Source: Gammaproteobacteria bacterium
Lineage (GTDB): Bacteria > Pseudomonadota > Gammaproteobacteria > Arenicellales > Poriferihabitantaceae
Direction: 5' to 3'
Assembly: GCA_009839585.1 (NCBI GenBank)
Contig: VXPI01000391.1
Coordinates: 1 to 5,437 of the forward strand
DNA: 5,437 bases
Below, one piece after another: positions 1-5,437 of this stretch. Positions within the stretch are counted from its first letter, which is position 1, and each line of letters opens with the position of its first letter. Under the pieces are notes generated by a model. The model ran no database searches and was not told the DNA's origin. It worked only from the letters and a program-made list of their open reading frames with translations. The translations under genes and the position numbers were made by a program.

Positions 1-286
1 GTGTGTAGTGTCAGCAATTCTAATTGTGATTGTGAAGAATATTTTCGATTTTTTCATTACAGCATGCTGCTTTCTCGTGATATTTCCCATTCCTGTTTCA
101 GCGTGAAAAAATTTCGGGATTGTCTGTCAATCAGTCAACGGGGGAAATCGCATGAAATGAATTACGCCTGTTCCGTTTGCCTGCCCGAAAGATCACCCGT
201 AAATCGTTTTCCCGAATGAATAAAAAATAGTAATACAAGATCAGTACGTTATAAACGGAGACCAGAAAACACCCTATAAAATTGGA
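1..286. other. upstream region with no supported gene
   Basis: This stretch precedes the operon promoter. A + frame stays open from the first base to a TGA at 217-219, but the predicted peptide is rich in Ser, Cys and Phe, matches no family I recognise, and has no ribosome binding site in view. The sequence becomes AT-rich from about 215, as expected for a promoter-proximal intergenic region. A small inverted repeat, CGTT-ATA-AACG, lies at 247-257. I see no terminator hairpin with a T-run and no tRNA. The end of an upstream gene could lie off the left edge. Confidence 0.5.
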
Positions 287-298
287 ACTGCCGGCAGT
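287..298. promoter_or_regulatory. 12-bp perfect palindrome, candidate operator
   Basis: ACTGCCGGCAGT equals its own reverse complement over all 12 bases. It ends two bases before the -35 hexamer of the predicted operon promoter. With a transcription start near 336, its centre falls at about -43. That is close to where class II activators bind, and it would also suit a repressor that overlaps RNA polymerase contacts. The palindrome is read directly from the sequence. Its role as a regulator site is inferred from position, and the regulator is unknown and not encoded in this window. Confidence 0.45.
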
Positions 299-300
299 GT

Positions 301-329
301 TTGATAATGGTGCTGATAACAGATACAAT
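301..329 (+). promoter_or_regulatory. sigma70-type promoter of the ABC transporter operon
   Basis: The -35 hexamer TTGATA (301-306) and the -10 hexamer TACAAT (324-329) each match the sigma70 consensus at five of six positions and are separated by exactly 17 bp. The surrounding DNA is AT-rich. The predicted start is near 336, giving a leader of about 90 nt before the first gene. No comparable -35/-10 pair was found closer to the gene. A TTTAAT hexamer at 392-397 has no good -35 partner. Confidence 0.7.
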
Positions 330-349
330 AAACAAATAGAATAAACAGG

Positions 350-403
350 CTGTGTTAATCGGCTCGGAGTTCCGAATTGTGGTGTGCACGATTTAATACA
401 CAG
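350..403 (+). other. inverted repeats in the operon leader
   Basis: Within the predicted untranslated leader, CTGTGT (350-355) is complementary to ACACAG (398-403). Between them lies a second repeat, TCGGA-GT-TCCGA (364-375), and the hexamer palindrome GTGCAC (384-389). The outer arms could form a 6-bp stem in RNA. The inner repeat has only a 2-nt spacer, so it suits a dimeric protein site better than an RNA hairpin. No T-run follows, so this is not a terminator. I recognise no riboswitch class. Confidence 0.25.
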
Positions 404-411
404 TACCAACT

Positions 412-417
412 AGAGGA
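412..417 (+). promoter_or_regulatory. ribosome binding site of the substrate-binding protein
   Basis: AGAGGA lies 9 nt before the ATG at 427 and is the clearest Shine-Dalgarno sequence in the window. It supports that start. The strong site fits the usual need for more binding protein than membrane components in periplasmic ABC importers. Confidence 0.7.
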
Positions 418-426
418 ATAACATTA

Positions 427-1635
427 ATGAGTATCTTACAGAGTATCTTGCAGTACCTTTCCCGTGCCACTTTACTGGTTATTTTCTTTACTTTACCCTC
501 TTTGTCAGTAGCGGCAGATACAGTTCGGATTGGTTTCGTAACCACATTGACGACACCGGCGGGGGTGATCGGCACTGACATGAAAAATTCGGTCGAGTTG
601 GCATTGGAGCATATCGGGAACCGGATGGGGGGTCTGGATGTGGAGTTGATCATCGAGGATGATGGCTTCAAACCGGATATCGGAAAGCAAAAGACCGACA
701 AGCTGGTTAAACAGGATGATGTTGATTTTGTGACTGGATTCATCTGGTCTCATGTGTTGCTGGCCTCCCGCCAGTCGGCACTGGATGCGGGAAAATTTCT
801 GATCAGTGCCAACGCCGGACCTTCGAAAATGGCTGGTGTACTCTGTCATGAAAATTTCTTCTCCACTTCCTGGCAGAACGATCAGACCCCCATGGCTATG
901 GGGCAATATCTTACGCAACAGGGGATAAAATCGTTGTACATTATGGCCCCCAACTATGCGGCAGGCAAGGATATGGTGGCTGGAACAGAGTCGACATTCG
1001 ATGGAGAAGTGATCGGCAAGGATTTAACCAAGTGGGGGGCAGATGCACAGCTGGATTTTTCAGCGGAACTGGCCAAAGCGAAGGCATCGGGTGCCGAAGC
1101 ATTGTTTGCGTTCTATCCGGGAAAAGCTGGCGGGGCATTTATCCGGCAGTACCAGCAGGCCGGCCTGGAAAGCGAGATTCCGTTGTATTCGGTATTCACA
1201 GTCGACTCAATCAGTTTGCCCCGTTTTCAGGAAGCAGGGATGTCAGCGGTACTTGGGTCAAAGATGACCATGTTCTGGTCGCCCGATCTGGATGCCCCGG
1301 CAAACCGCAAGTTTGTCTCTGCATATCTCGAAAAACACGGCAAGTACCCCTCGTTTTACGGCGCACAGTCCTATGATGCGATCATGCTGATTCACAGTGC
1401 CGTTGAAGCCGTGGGCGGGAACCTGGACGACAAGGACGGGATTCGAGCGGCCCTGAAAGCGGCGAATTTCAAATCGGTTCGCGGGCCATACACCTATGGC
1501 AATAACCACATGCCGATCCAGAATTTCTATCTTCGAGAAGTGGTTGAGGATGAAGCCGGGCGCTGGACTACCCGGATTGTAGATACCGTATTTGAAAATC
1601 ACCAGGACCCTTATGCTGCCGAGTGCAAGATGTAG
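427..1635 (+). CDS. periplasmic substrate-binding protein of a LIV/HAAT-type ABC importer, aromatic-acid-like subfamily
   Basis: This 402-residue protein captures the ligand in the periplasm and presents it to the LivH-LivM permease. An N-terminal signal peptide shows Arg13, a hydrophobic core at about residues 14-26 and a likely cleavage at SVA-A near residues 29-30. The mature part is a type I periplasmic binding fold that begins with TVRIGFVTTLTTPAG. Features of this subfamily are SANAGPS (127-133), MAPNYAAGKD (173-182), FYPGKAGGAFIRQY (229-242) and FKSVRGPY (348-355). The two cysteines, Cys140 and Cys400, are the only ones in the protein and may form a disulphide. From memory, these motifs and the terminal CKM match the subfamily predicted to bind nitrobenzoate and other aromatic acids better than the LivJ/LivK amino acid binders. 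The ligand remains unproven. The start is chosen from the ATG with AGAGGA upstream. It is the first gene of the operon, 39 nt before livH. Confidence 0.9.
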   Translation: MSILQSILQYLSRATLLVIFFTLPSLSVAADTVRIGFVTTLTTPAGVIGTDMKNSVELALEHIGNRMGGLDVELIIEDDGFKPDIGKQKTDKLVKQDDVDFVTGFIWSHVLLASRQSALDAGKFLISANAGPSKMAGVLCHENFFSTSWQNDQTPMAMGQYLTQQGIKSLYIMAPNYAAGKDMVAGTESTFDGEVIGKDLTKWGADAQLDFSAELAKAKASGAEALFAFYPGKAGGAFIRQYQQAGLESEIPLYSVFTVDSISLPRFQEAGMSAVLGSKMTMFWSPDLDAPANRKFVSAYLEKHGKYPSFYGAQSYDAIMLIHSAVEAVGGNLDDKDGIRAALKAANFKSVRGPYTYGNNHMPIQNFYLREVVEDEAGRWTTRIVDTVFENHQDPYAAECKM

Positions 1636-1674
1636 TTCCGCATTCGAACGATTCGGCCGGATTGTCATGACTCC

Positions 1675-2601
1675 ATGGACTGGGGCCTGCTACTGACCCA
1701 ATTGATGAACGGATTGCAGCTGGGGTTGCTGTTGTTCCTGCTGGCATCCGGATTGACCCTTATTTTCGGGATCATGGATTTCATCAATCTTTCTCATGGG
1801 TCGTTTTACATGATCGGGGCCTATTTCTGTGGCTCCATCGTGGCTCGCGGAGGCTCTTTTCTGGTGGCCGTTCTGATTGCCCTTGCAGGCATGTTCGTGG
1901 TTGGCGCAGTGATTGAACGGGTTATTGCCAGACGTCTTTACCATGCTGATCATCTGGACCATGTTTTGGCAACGTTTGGACTGATTCTGATTTTCGATGC
2001 GCTAGTGCATATTGTCTGGGGTCCTTCCGGGATGGCCATTCCCCTGCCGGCAATCCTTGACGGTCAGGTCACATTGGGATCTCTGGTATTGCCAACCTAC
2101 CGGCTGGTCATTATTTTTGGTGGACTGCTTGTCGCAGCCATTCTGGGCGTACTGGTTACGCGTAGCCGTCTCGGAATGATGATACGGGCCGGGGCTTCCA
2201 ATCGAACCATGGTGGAGGCTCTTGGCGTGAATATCCACAAGCTATTCCTGATCGTTTTTGCAATCGGTGCCACCATGTCGGGATTTTCCGGTATGCTGAT
2301 CGCCCCAATTACCGAGGCTAGCATAGGCATGGGTAACGATATCATCATTATCGCCTTTGTAGTCGTGATTGTGGGAGGCATCGGTTCGGTAAAAGGTGCC
2401 TTCTATGCGTCTATCCTGATCGGACTGATCGACACTCTGGGAAGATCCTATCTGGATGACCTGCTGAAAATATTCATGTCGCTTGATCATGCCGAAACAG
2501 CCGCACCGGCCCTTTCTGCGATGCTGGTCTATATCCTTATGGCGGTTGTGCTGGCATTCAGGCCACAGGGACTGTTTCCCCCTGCAGGTGTCCGTGCATG
2601 A
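1675..2601 (+). CDS. livH: LivH-family permease of the ABC importer
   Basis: This inner-membrane protein of 308 residues is one half of the transport channel, paired with LivM. It is highly hydrophobic, with about eight membrane segments, and has the usual family length. Family landmarks are GLTLIFGIMDFINLSHGSF (26-44), the cytoplasmic coupling segment RSRLGMMIRAGASNRTMVEALG (163-184, the ATPase contact loop), the glycine-rich VIVGGIGSVKGA (231-242) and the C-terminal FRPQGLF (295-301). The ATG at 1675 has no convincing Shine-Dalgarno sequence, only a weak GGCCGGA some 13 nt away. No other ATG, GTG or TTG lies in frame after the preceding stop, so the start is well constrained. A 5-bp hairpin (about 1644-1656) sits in the 39-nt gap after the binding-protein gene and could lower expression downstream. 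The stop overlaps the livM start. The substrate is set by the binding protein, so amino acid specificity should not be assumed. Confidence 0.93.
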   Translation: MDWGLLLTQLMNGLQLGLLLFLLASGLTLIFGIMDFINLSHGSFYMIGAYFCGSIVARGGSFLVAVLIALAGMFVVGAVIERVIARRLYHADHLDHVLATFGLILIFDALVHIVWGPSGMAIPLPAILDGQVTLGSLVLPTYRLVIIFGGLLVAAILGVLVTRSRLGMMIRAGASNRTMVEALGVNIHKLFLIVFAIGATMSGFSGMLIAPITEASIGMGNDIIIIAFVVVIVGGIGSVKGAFYASILIGLIDTLGRSYLDDLLKIFMSLDHAETAAPALSAMLVYILMAVVLAFRPQGLFPPAGVRA

Positions 2602-3593
2602 TGGCCTGGTTGCCGTCATCCATTTCCGGGAGGTGCTACTGCATACTGTTGGCGTTGCTTGCGGTCGCCCCATGGATTTTTCAGTGGGCCGACCAGCCGT
2701 TCCTGCTGGATTTACTGAGTCGGGGATTGATACTGGCAATTGCGGCCACCAGCCTTAACCTGATTATGGGATTTGGCGGCATGGTCAGTCTCGGGCATGC
2801 CGCTTTTATCGGAATTGGAGCCTATTGTGTCGGAATACCTGCCTACTATGATCTCTACAATGGCTGGGTCCATCTTGGGTTGACGGTTGTTGTGAGTGCC
2901 GCCTTTGCGCTCCTCACCGGGGCGGTGAGTCTACGTACCAAGGGAGTGTATTTCATCATGATTACCCTGGCTTTCAGTCAGATGATCTACTTTACCTTTG
3001 TCAGTCTTGAAGAGTATGGCGGGGATGATGGTCTGGTCATTTACTTCAGAAGCGAATTCCCGGACTTTCTGACCATGCAGGGTCCGGTTGCCCTCTATTA
3101 CTGGATATTTGCAACCTTGCTGTTAACCCTGTTTTTGGTGCACCGACTGGTTCACTCCCATTTTGGTCGTGTTATTGTCGGTGCAAAACATAATGAACAG
3201 CGCATGCAGTCACTGGGTTTCGATACGTACCGCTATCGCCTGACCTGCTATGTGATTTCAGGGGTCATATGCGGTCTTGCCGGTATGCTGCTAGGCAATT
3301 TCACTGGATTCATCAGCCCGGAAATGATGAGCTGGATTCGCTCCGGTGAGCTGATATTCATGGTGGTCATGGGCGGTTCGGGATTCCTGTTCGGGCCGCT
3401 GGTCGGGACCGGCGCTTTCGTATTTCTCGAACAATACCTGCCGGAATTCATGAAATTCCTGAATTCGTCATGGCTGGAGTACTGGCATCTGCCATTCGGG
3501 CTGTTGCTGGTCCTGCTGGTACTCTACGGAAAGGGTGGAATCCATGGCATGTTGTCGAAACTGGATTCGAAGACCCAGCAGTCCGGCCAATGA
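2598..3593 (+). CDS. livM: LivM-family permease of the ABC importer
   Basis: This 331-residue inner-membrane protein is the second half of the channel. An N-terminal hydrophobic segment (about 13-29) is followed by the family core. The landmarks are SLNLIMGFGGMVSLGHAAF (52-70), RTKGVYFIMITLAFSQM (113-129), GGDDGL (141-146, usually GGxDGL), the coupling loop FGRVIVGAKHNEQRMQSLGF (189-208) and MGGSGFLFGPLVG (258-270). It is about the size of other short LivM proteins and lacks the long N-terminal extension of E. coli LivM. The ATG at 2598 overlaps the livH stop as ATGA. A second in-frame ATG follows at 2601, so the protein could start one residue later. AGGTG at 2586-2590 is a plausible ribosome binding site within livH. 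The C-terminal tail after about residue 312 is polar and cytoplasmic. The gene is intact. Confidence 0.93.
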   Translation: MMAWLPSSISGRCYCILLALLAVAPWIFQWADQPFLLDLLSRGLILAIAATSLNLIMGFGGMVSLGHAAFIGIGAYCVGIPAYYDLYNGWVHLGLTVVVSAAFALLTGAVSLRTKGVYFIMITLAFSQMIYFTFVSLEEYGGDDGLVIYFRSEFPDFLTMQGPVALYYWIFATLLLTLFLVHRLVHSHFGRVIVGAKHNEQRMQSLGFDTYRYRLTCYVISGVICGLAGMLLGNFTGFISPEMMSWIRSGELIFMVVMGGSGFLFGPLVGTGAFVFLEQYLPEFMKFLNSSWLEYWHLPFGLLLVLLVLYGKGGIHGMLSKLDSKTQQSGQ

Positions 3594-4342
3594 CAAAACC
3601 GCTATTGCGTATCTTCGGGCTTTGCAAGAGCTTTGGCGGGATTGTGGCAACCGACCATGTTGAACTGGATATTCTGCCCGGAATGATCCACGCCATCATC
3701 GGTCCCAACGGAGCGGGCAAAACAACCCTGATCGCCCAAGTCTCTGGCGCACTCAAGCCAGATGCCGGTCAGATCGAATTCAACGGTCACGATATCACTT
3801 CCTTGTCCGCACCTCGCAGGGCCCAACTGGGACTGTCTCGGTCTTTTCAGGTTACCAGCGTGTTTTTGCCGATGACCGTACTTGAAAATGTCATGTTGGC
3901 AGTTCAAGGAACCGACGGCCACTCTTACCGGTTCTGGCGACCGGTACAAAAGGACCCCAAAATGCTTGACAAGGGCATGACCTATCTGCAACAGGTTGGC
4001 TTGGCGGACCGTGCATGGCATCTTGCCGCCGAAATATCCCATGGCGAGCAACGCCAGCTGGAAATCGCCATGGCTCTGGCCATGAATCCCCGCCTGTTGC
4101 TATTGGACGAGCCAATGGCCGGAATGGGACTGGAGGAAAGTGCACGGATGATTCGATTTCTGGCCAAGCTCCGAGAGCAAACTACCATCCTCCTAATCGA
4201 GCATGATATGGATGCGGTTTTCACGTTAGCCGATACTCTGTCCGTGCTGGTTCATGGCAGTGTCATTGCCACCGATACCGTGAAGAATATCCGCGCCAAT
4301 CCCGAAGTACAACGTGCCTATCTGGGTGAAGAGCATGCTTGA
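3590..4342 (+). CDS. livG: LivG-family ATP-binding subunit of the ABC importer
   Basis: This 250-residue cytoplasmic ATPase pairs with LivF and powers transport through LivH-LivM. All ABC motifs are present: Walker A GPNGAGKT (38-45), Q-loop Gln87 in RSFQVTS, a signature written ISHGEQRQLE (149-158, the usual LivG variant of LSGGQ), Walker B LLLLDEP (169-175) with catalytic Glu174, and the H-loop His205 in IEHD. The start at 3590 forms an ATGA overlap with the livM stop and gives the family N-terminus (LLRIFGLCKSFGG). An in-frame ATG upstream at 3470 would add 40 residues read out of frame from livM, with no LivG likeness, so I rejected it. No good Shine-Dalgarno sequence precedes 3590, so translation probably depends on coupling to livM. 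The last 8 nt overlap livF. Confidence 0.94.
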   Translation: MTKPLLRIFGLCKSFGGIVATDHVELDILPGMIHAIIGPNGAGKTTLIAQVSGALKPDAGQIEFNGHDITSLSAPRRAQLGLSRSFQVTSVFLPMTVLENVMLAVQGTDGHSYRFWRPVQKDPKMLDKGMTYLQQVGLADRAWHLAAEISHGEQRQLEIAMALAMNPRLLLLDEPMAGMGLEESARMIRFLAKLREQTTILLIEHDMDAVFTLADTLSVLVHGSVIATDTVKNIRANPEVQRAYLGEEHA

Positions 4343-5036
4343 CCTGAAAGGAGTAGAAACCTTTTATGGTTCAATTCAGGCACTCTTCGGCATGAGCATG
4401 CACATGGAGCAGGGAAAAGTCACGACACTGATTGGCCGTAACGGCATGGGCAAAACCACCACTGTCAGTTCCATAATGGGCATTACCCCTTGTCGCTCCG
4501 GTCAAATTACCTTTCTCGATTCCCGCATTGACGGCAAGCCCCCTTATCAGGTGGCTCAAAGAGGAATTGGGCTGGTACCCGAAGGACGGCAGATCTTTCC
4601 CAATCTGAGTGTACGGGAGAATCTATTGGTCACGGCCGATAATTACGCGGCAGGCAAGTCCCCGTGGACATTGAACCGGGTTATCGATTTTTTCCCGGAA
4701 CTGCAGGTTCGATTGAACAATATGGGCAATCAGTTATCAGGAGGAGAACAGCAAATGCTGGCAATTGGCCGTGCTCTCATGCTCAACCCGTTACTGCTGA
4801 TTCTCGATGAAGCAACGGAAGGACTGGCACCCCTGGTCAGACAGGAAATATGGCAATGCCTGAACAGGCTGAAGGAATCCGGCATGACCATCCTGCTGAT
4901 CGACAAGAACATCGAAGAACTAAACCGGATTGCCGATTATCACTACATCATCGAAAAGGGCAGAGTGGCCTGGGACGGAACTCCCGGTACTCTTCAGGAC
5001 AATCCCGAATTGAAAACCAGGTATTTAGGAATTTAG
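4335..5036 (+). CDS. livF: LivF-family ATP-binding subunit of the ABC importer
   Basis: This 233-residue cytoplasmic ATPase is the partner of LivG. Motifs are Walker A GRNGMGKT (34-41), VPEGRQIFPNLSVREN (81-96, where Glu83 stands at the Q-loop position as is usual for LivF), signature LSGGEQQ (134-140) and Walker B LLLILDEATEGLAP (153-166) with Glu159. The proline after the catalytic Glu is replaced by Ala160. The H-loop position reads LLIDKNIEE, with Lys191 where LivG has His205 and many LivF proteins have Gln. The ATG at 4335 gives the standard N-terminus (LDLKGVETFYGSIQAL) and overlaps livG by 8 nt, with GGGTGA at 4324-4329 five bases upstream. GTG codons at 4314 and 4326 would add 7 or 3 residues and are less likely. 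It is the last gene of the transporter operon, and no clear terminator follows. Confidence 0.93.
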   Translation: MLDLKGVETFYGSIQALFGMSMHMEQGKVTTLIGRNGMGKTTTVSSIMGITPCRSGQITFLDSRIDGKPPYQVAQRGIGLVPEGRQIFPNLSVRENLLVTADNYAAGKSPWTLNRVIDFFPELQVRLNNMGNQLSGGEQQMLAIGRALMLNPLLLILDEATEGLAPLVRQEIWQCLNRLKESGMTILLIDKNIEELNRIADYHYIIEKGRVAWDGTPGTLQDNPELKTRYLGI

Positions 5037-5198
5037 ACGGACGGTATCGGTCTGCAAACAGGGTCCGGTTTCGAGTCAGGGCAGCGGCAATTTGCCAACA
5101 GGAAAATCGATACAGGTATTGCAAACAAGATGAAGATGACACATTCTATCACTTCGATACCTGGTTGCCTGGCAAAAGAGTAGCAGACGGTGTTACGC
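5037..5198. other. livF-pdxH intergenic region with small inverted repeats
   Basis: I see no gene in this 162-nt gap. CAGGTAT (5113-5119) is exactly complementary to ATACCTG (5157-5163), and in RNA the stem could extend to 9 bp with one G-U pair. Two short palindromes of opposite layout flank it: GGCAA-T-TTGCC (5086-5096) and TTGCC-T-GGCAA (5165-5175). The octamer TGCAAACA occurs at 5053 and 5120, with a one-mismatch copy at 5093. No stem is followed by a T-run, so no intrinsic terminator is visible. The only promoter-like pair, TTGCAA (5119-5124) with CATTCT (5142-5147) at 17 bp, has a poor -10. Whether pdxH is read from the transporter promoter or its own cannot be settled here. Confidence 0.4.
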
Positions 5199-5437
5199 AT
5201 GGATCTTGAATCATTCAGAAGAGACTTTATCAAAGGCGGTTTGCGACGCAAGGACCTTCATGGAGATCCGATTCGCCAGTTCGAATCGTGGTTTAACCAG
5301 GCCGTTGAAGCGAAGATCAGCGATCCTAATGCAATGACTCTGGCGACGGTTGGCCAAGACAGGCAACCCAGTCAGCGCATGGTTCTCTTGAAGTCGTTTG
5401 ATCAGAAGGGATTCGTATTCTTTACCAACTATGGAAG
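5199..5437 (+). CDS. pdxH: pyridoxine/pyridoxamine 5'-phosphate oxidase, N-terminal part, cut by the window edge
   Basis: PdxH is a cytoplasmic FMN enzyme that oxidises pyridoxine or pyridoxamine 5'-phosphate to pyridoxal 5'-phosphate with oxygen, the last step of PLP synthesis and salvage. The visible 79 residues align closely with E. coli PdxH: GGLRRKDLHGDP (13-24), DPNAMTLATV (42-51), the FMN-binding segment RMVLLK (60-65, E. coli RIVLLK, whose Lys also contacts substrate) and GFVFFTNYG (71-79). The N-terminal RRDF (7-10) corresponds to E. coli RREY, so the substrate-contacting Tyr is Phe here. The ATG at 5199 follows AGACGG (5185-5190) by 8 nt. A GTG at 5190 would add three residues, and a TAG at 5181-5183 closes the frame beyond it. 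It lies 162 nt after livF in the same direction. The FMN-binding remainder and the C-terminus, out of a family length near 215, are off the edge. Confidence 0.95.
   Translation, partial: MDLESFRRDFIKGGLRRKDLHGDPIRQFESWFNQAVEAKISDPNAMTLATVGQDRQPSQRMVLLKSFDQKGFVFFTNYG

Noticed and set aside
1..219. Open + frame of 72 codons starting with GTG at base 1
   Set aside because: Unusual Ser/Cys/Phe-rich composition, no ribosome binding site visible, no family resemblance, and it runs into AT-rich promoter DNA. It could only be the tail of an off-window gene, and I cannot support that.
392..397. TTTAAT as a second -10 box nearer the first gene
   Set aside because: The best -35 candidate at 16-18 bp spacing matches only three of six positions (TTCCGA). 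The pair at 301-329 is far better.
131..409. Minus-strand frame of 92 codons across the promoter region
   Set aside because: It overlaps the strong + promoter and leader, and its predicted peptide matches nothing I know.
1667..1696. Nine-codon out-of-frame ATG mini-ORF overlapping the livH start
   Set aside because: No ribosome binding site and no recognisable peptide. An ATG eight bases before the livH start is probably chance.
3470..3589. Upstream ATG that would extend LivG by 40 residues
   Set aside because: The extension is livM sequence read in another frame. The ATG at 3590 overlaps the livM stop and gives the family N-terminus.
4314..4334. GTG starts that would extend LivF by 3 or 7 residues
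   Set aside because: The ATG at 4335 gives the standard LivF N-terminus and has GGGTGA at a suitable distance.
5037..5070. CGGAC and GTCCG as a terminator stem after livF
   Set aside because: Only five base pairs with a 20-nt loop and no following T-run.
4850..5209. Open + frame of 119 codons across the end of livF and the gap
   Set aside because: It is the livF sequence read in another frame and continued by chance into the intergenic region. The peptide has no family likeness.

Overview
The window carries a complete five-gene ABC importer operon of the branched-chain amino acid (LIV/HAAT) type, all on the + strand, followed by the 5' part of pdxH (pyridoxine/pyridoxamine 5'-phosphate oxidase), which runs off the right edge. 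The organism looks like a proteobacterium, most likely a gammaproteobacterium. The reasons are the E. coli-like N-terminus of PdxH, the E. coli-type sigma70 promoter, and the compact gene packing in coding DNA of roughly balanced to slightly GC-rich composition. This placement is an inference from a short window.

Layout: positions 1-426 hold no gene I can support. They contain a 12-bp perfect palindrome (287-298), directly followed by a near-consensus sigma70 promoter (TTGATA, 17-bp spacer, TACAAT; 301-329) and a leader of about 90 nt with inverted repeats. The operon follows: a periplasmic substrate-binding protein (427-1635), the permeases LivH (1675-2601) and LivM (2598-3593), and the ATPases LivG (3590-4342) and LivF (4335-5036). 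From livH onward each gene overlaps the next by 4 to 8 nt, so translation is probably coupled. A 162-nt gap (5037-5198) with small inverted repeats and no clear terminator separates livF from pdxH (5199 to the edge).

How it works: the binding protein captures a ligand in the periplasm and delivers it to the LivH-LivM channel, and the LivG-LivF heterodimer drives uptake with ATP. The binding protein does not look like a classical leucine-binding protein. Its motifs and its conserved C-terminal Cys-Lys-Met end match, as I remember it, the subfamily predicted to bind aromatic acids (nitrobenzoate-like). The true cargo is therefore uncertain and may be an aromatic carboxylate or another small organic acid. 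No catabolic gene in the window settles it.

I found no mobile element, CRISPR array, RNA gene or novel system. The points worth a second look are the operator-like palindrome at the promoter, the likely non-amino-acid substrate, the lysine at the H-loop position of LivF, and the link to pdxH.
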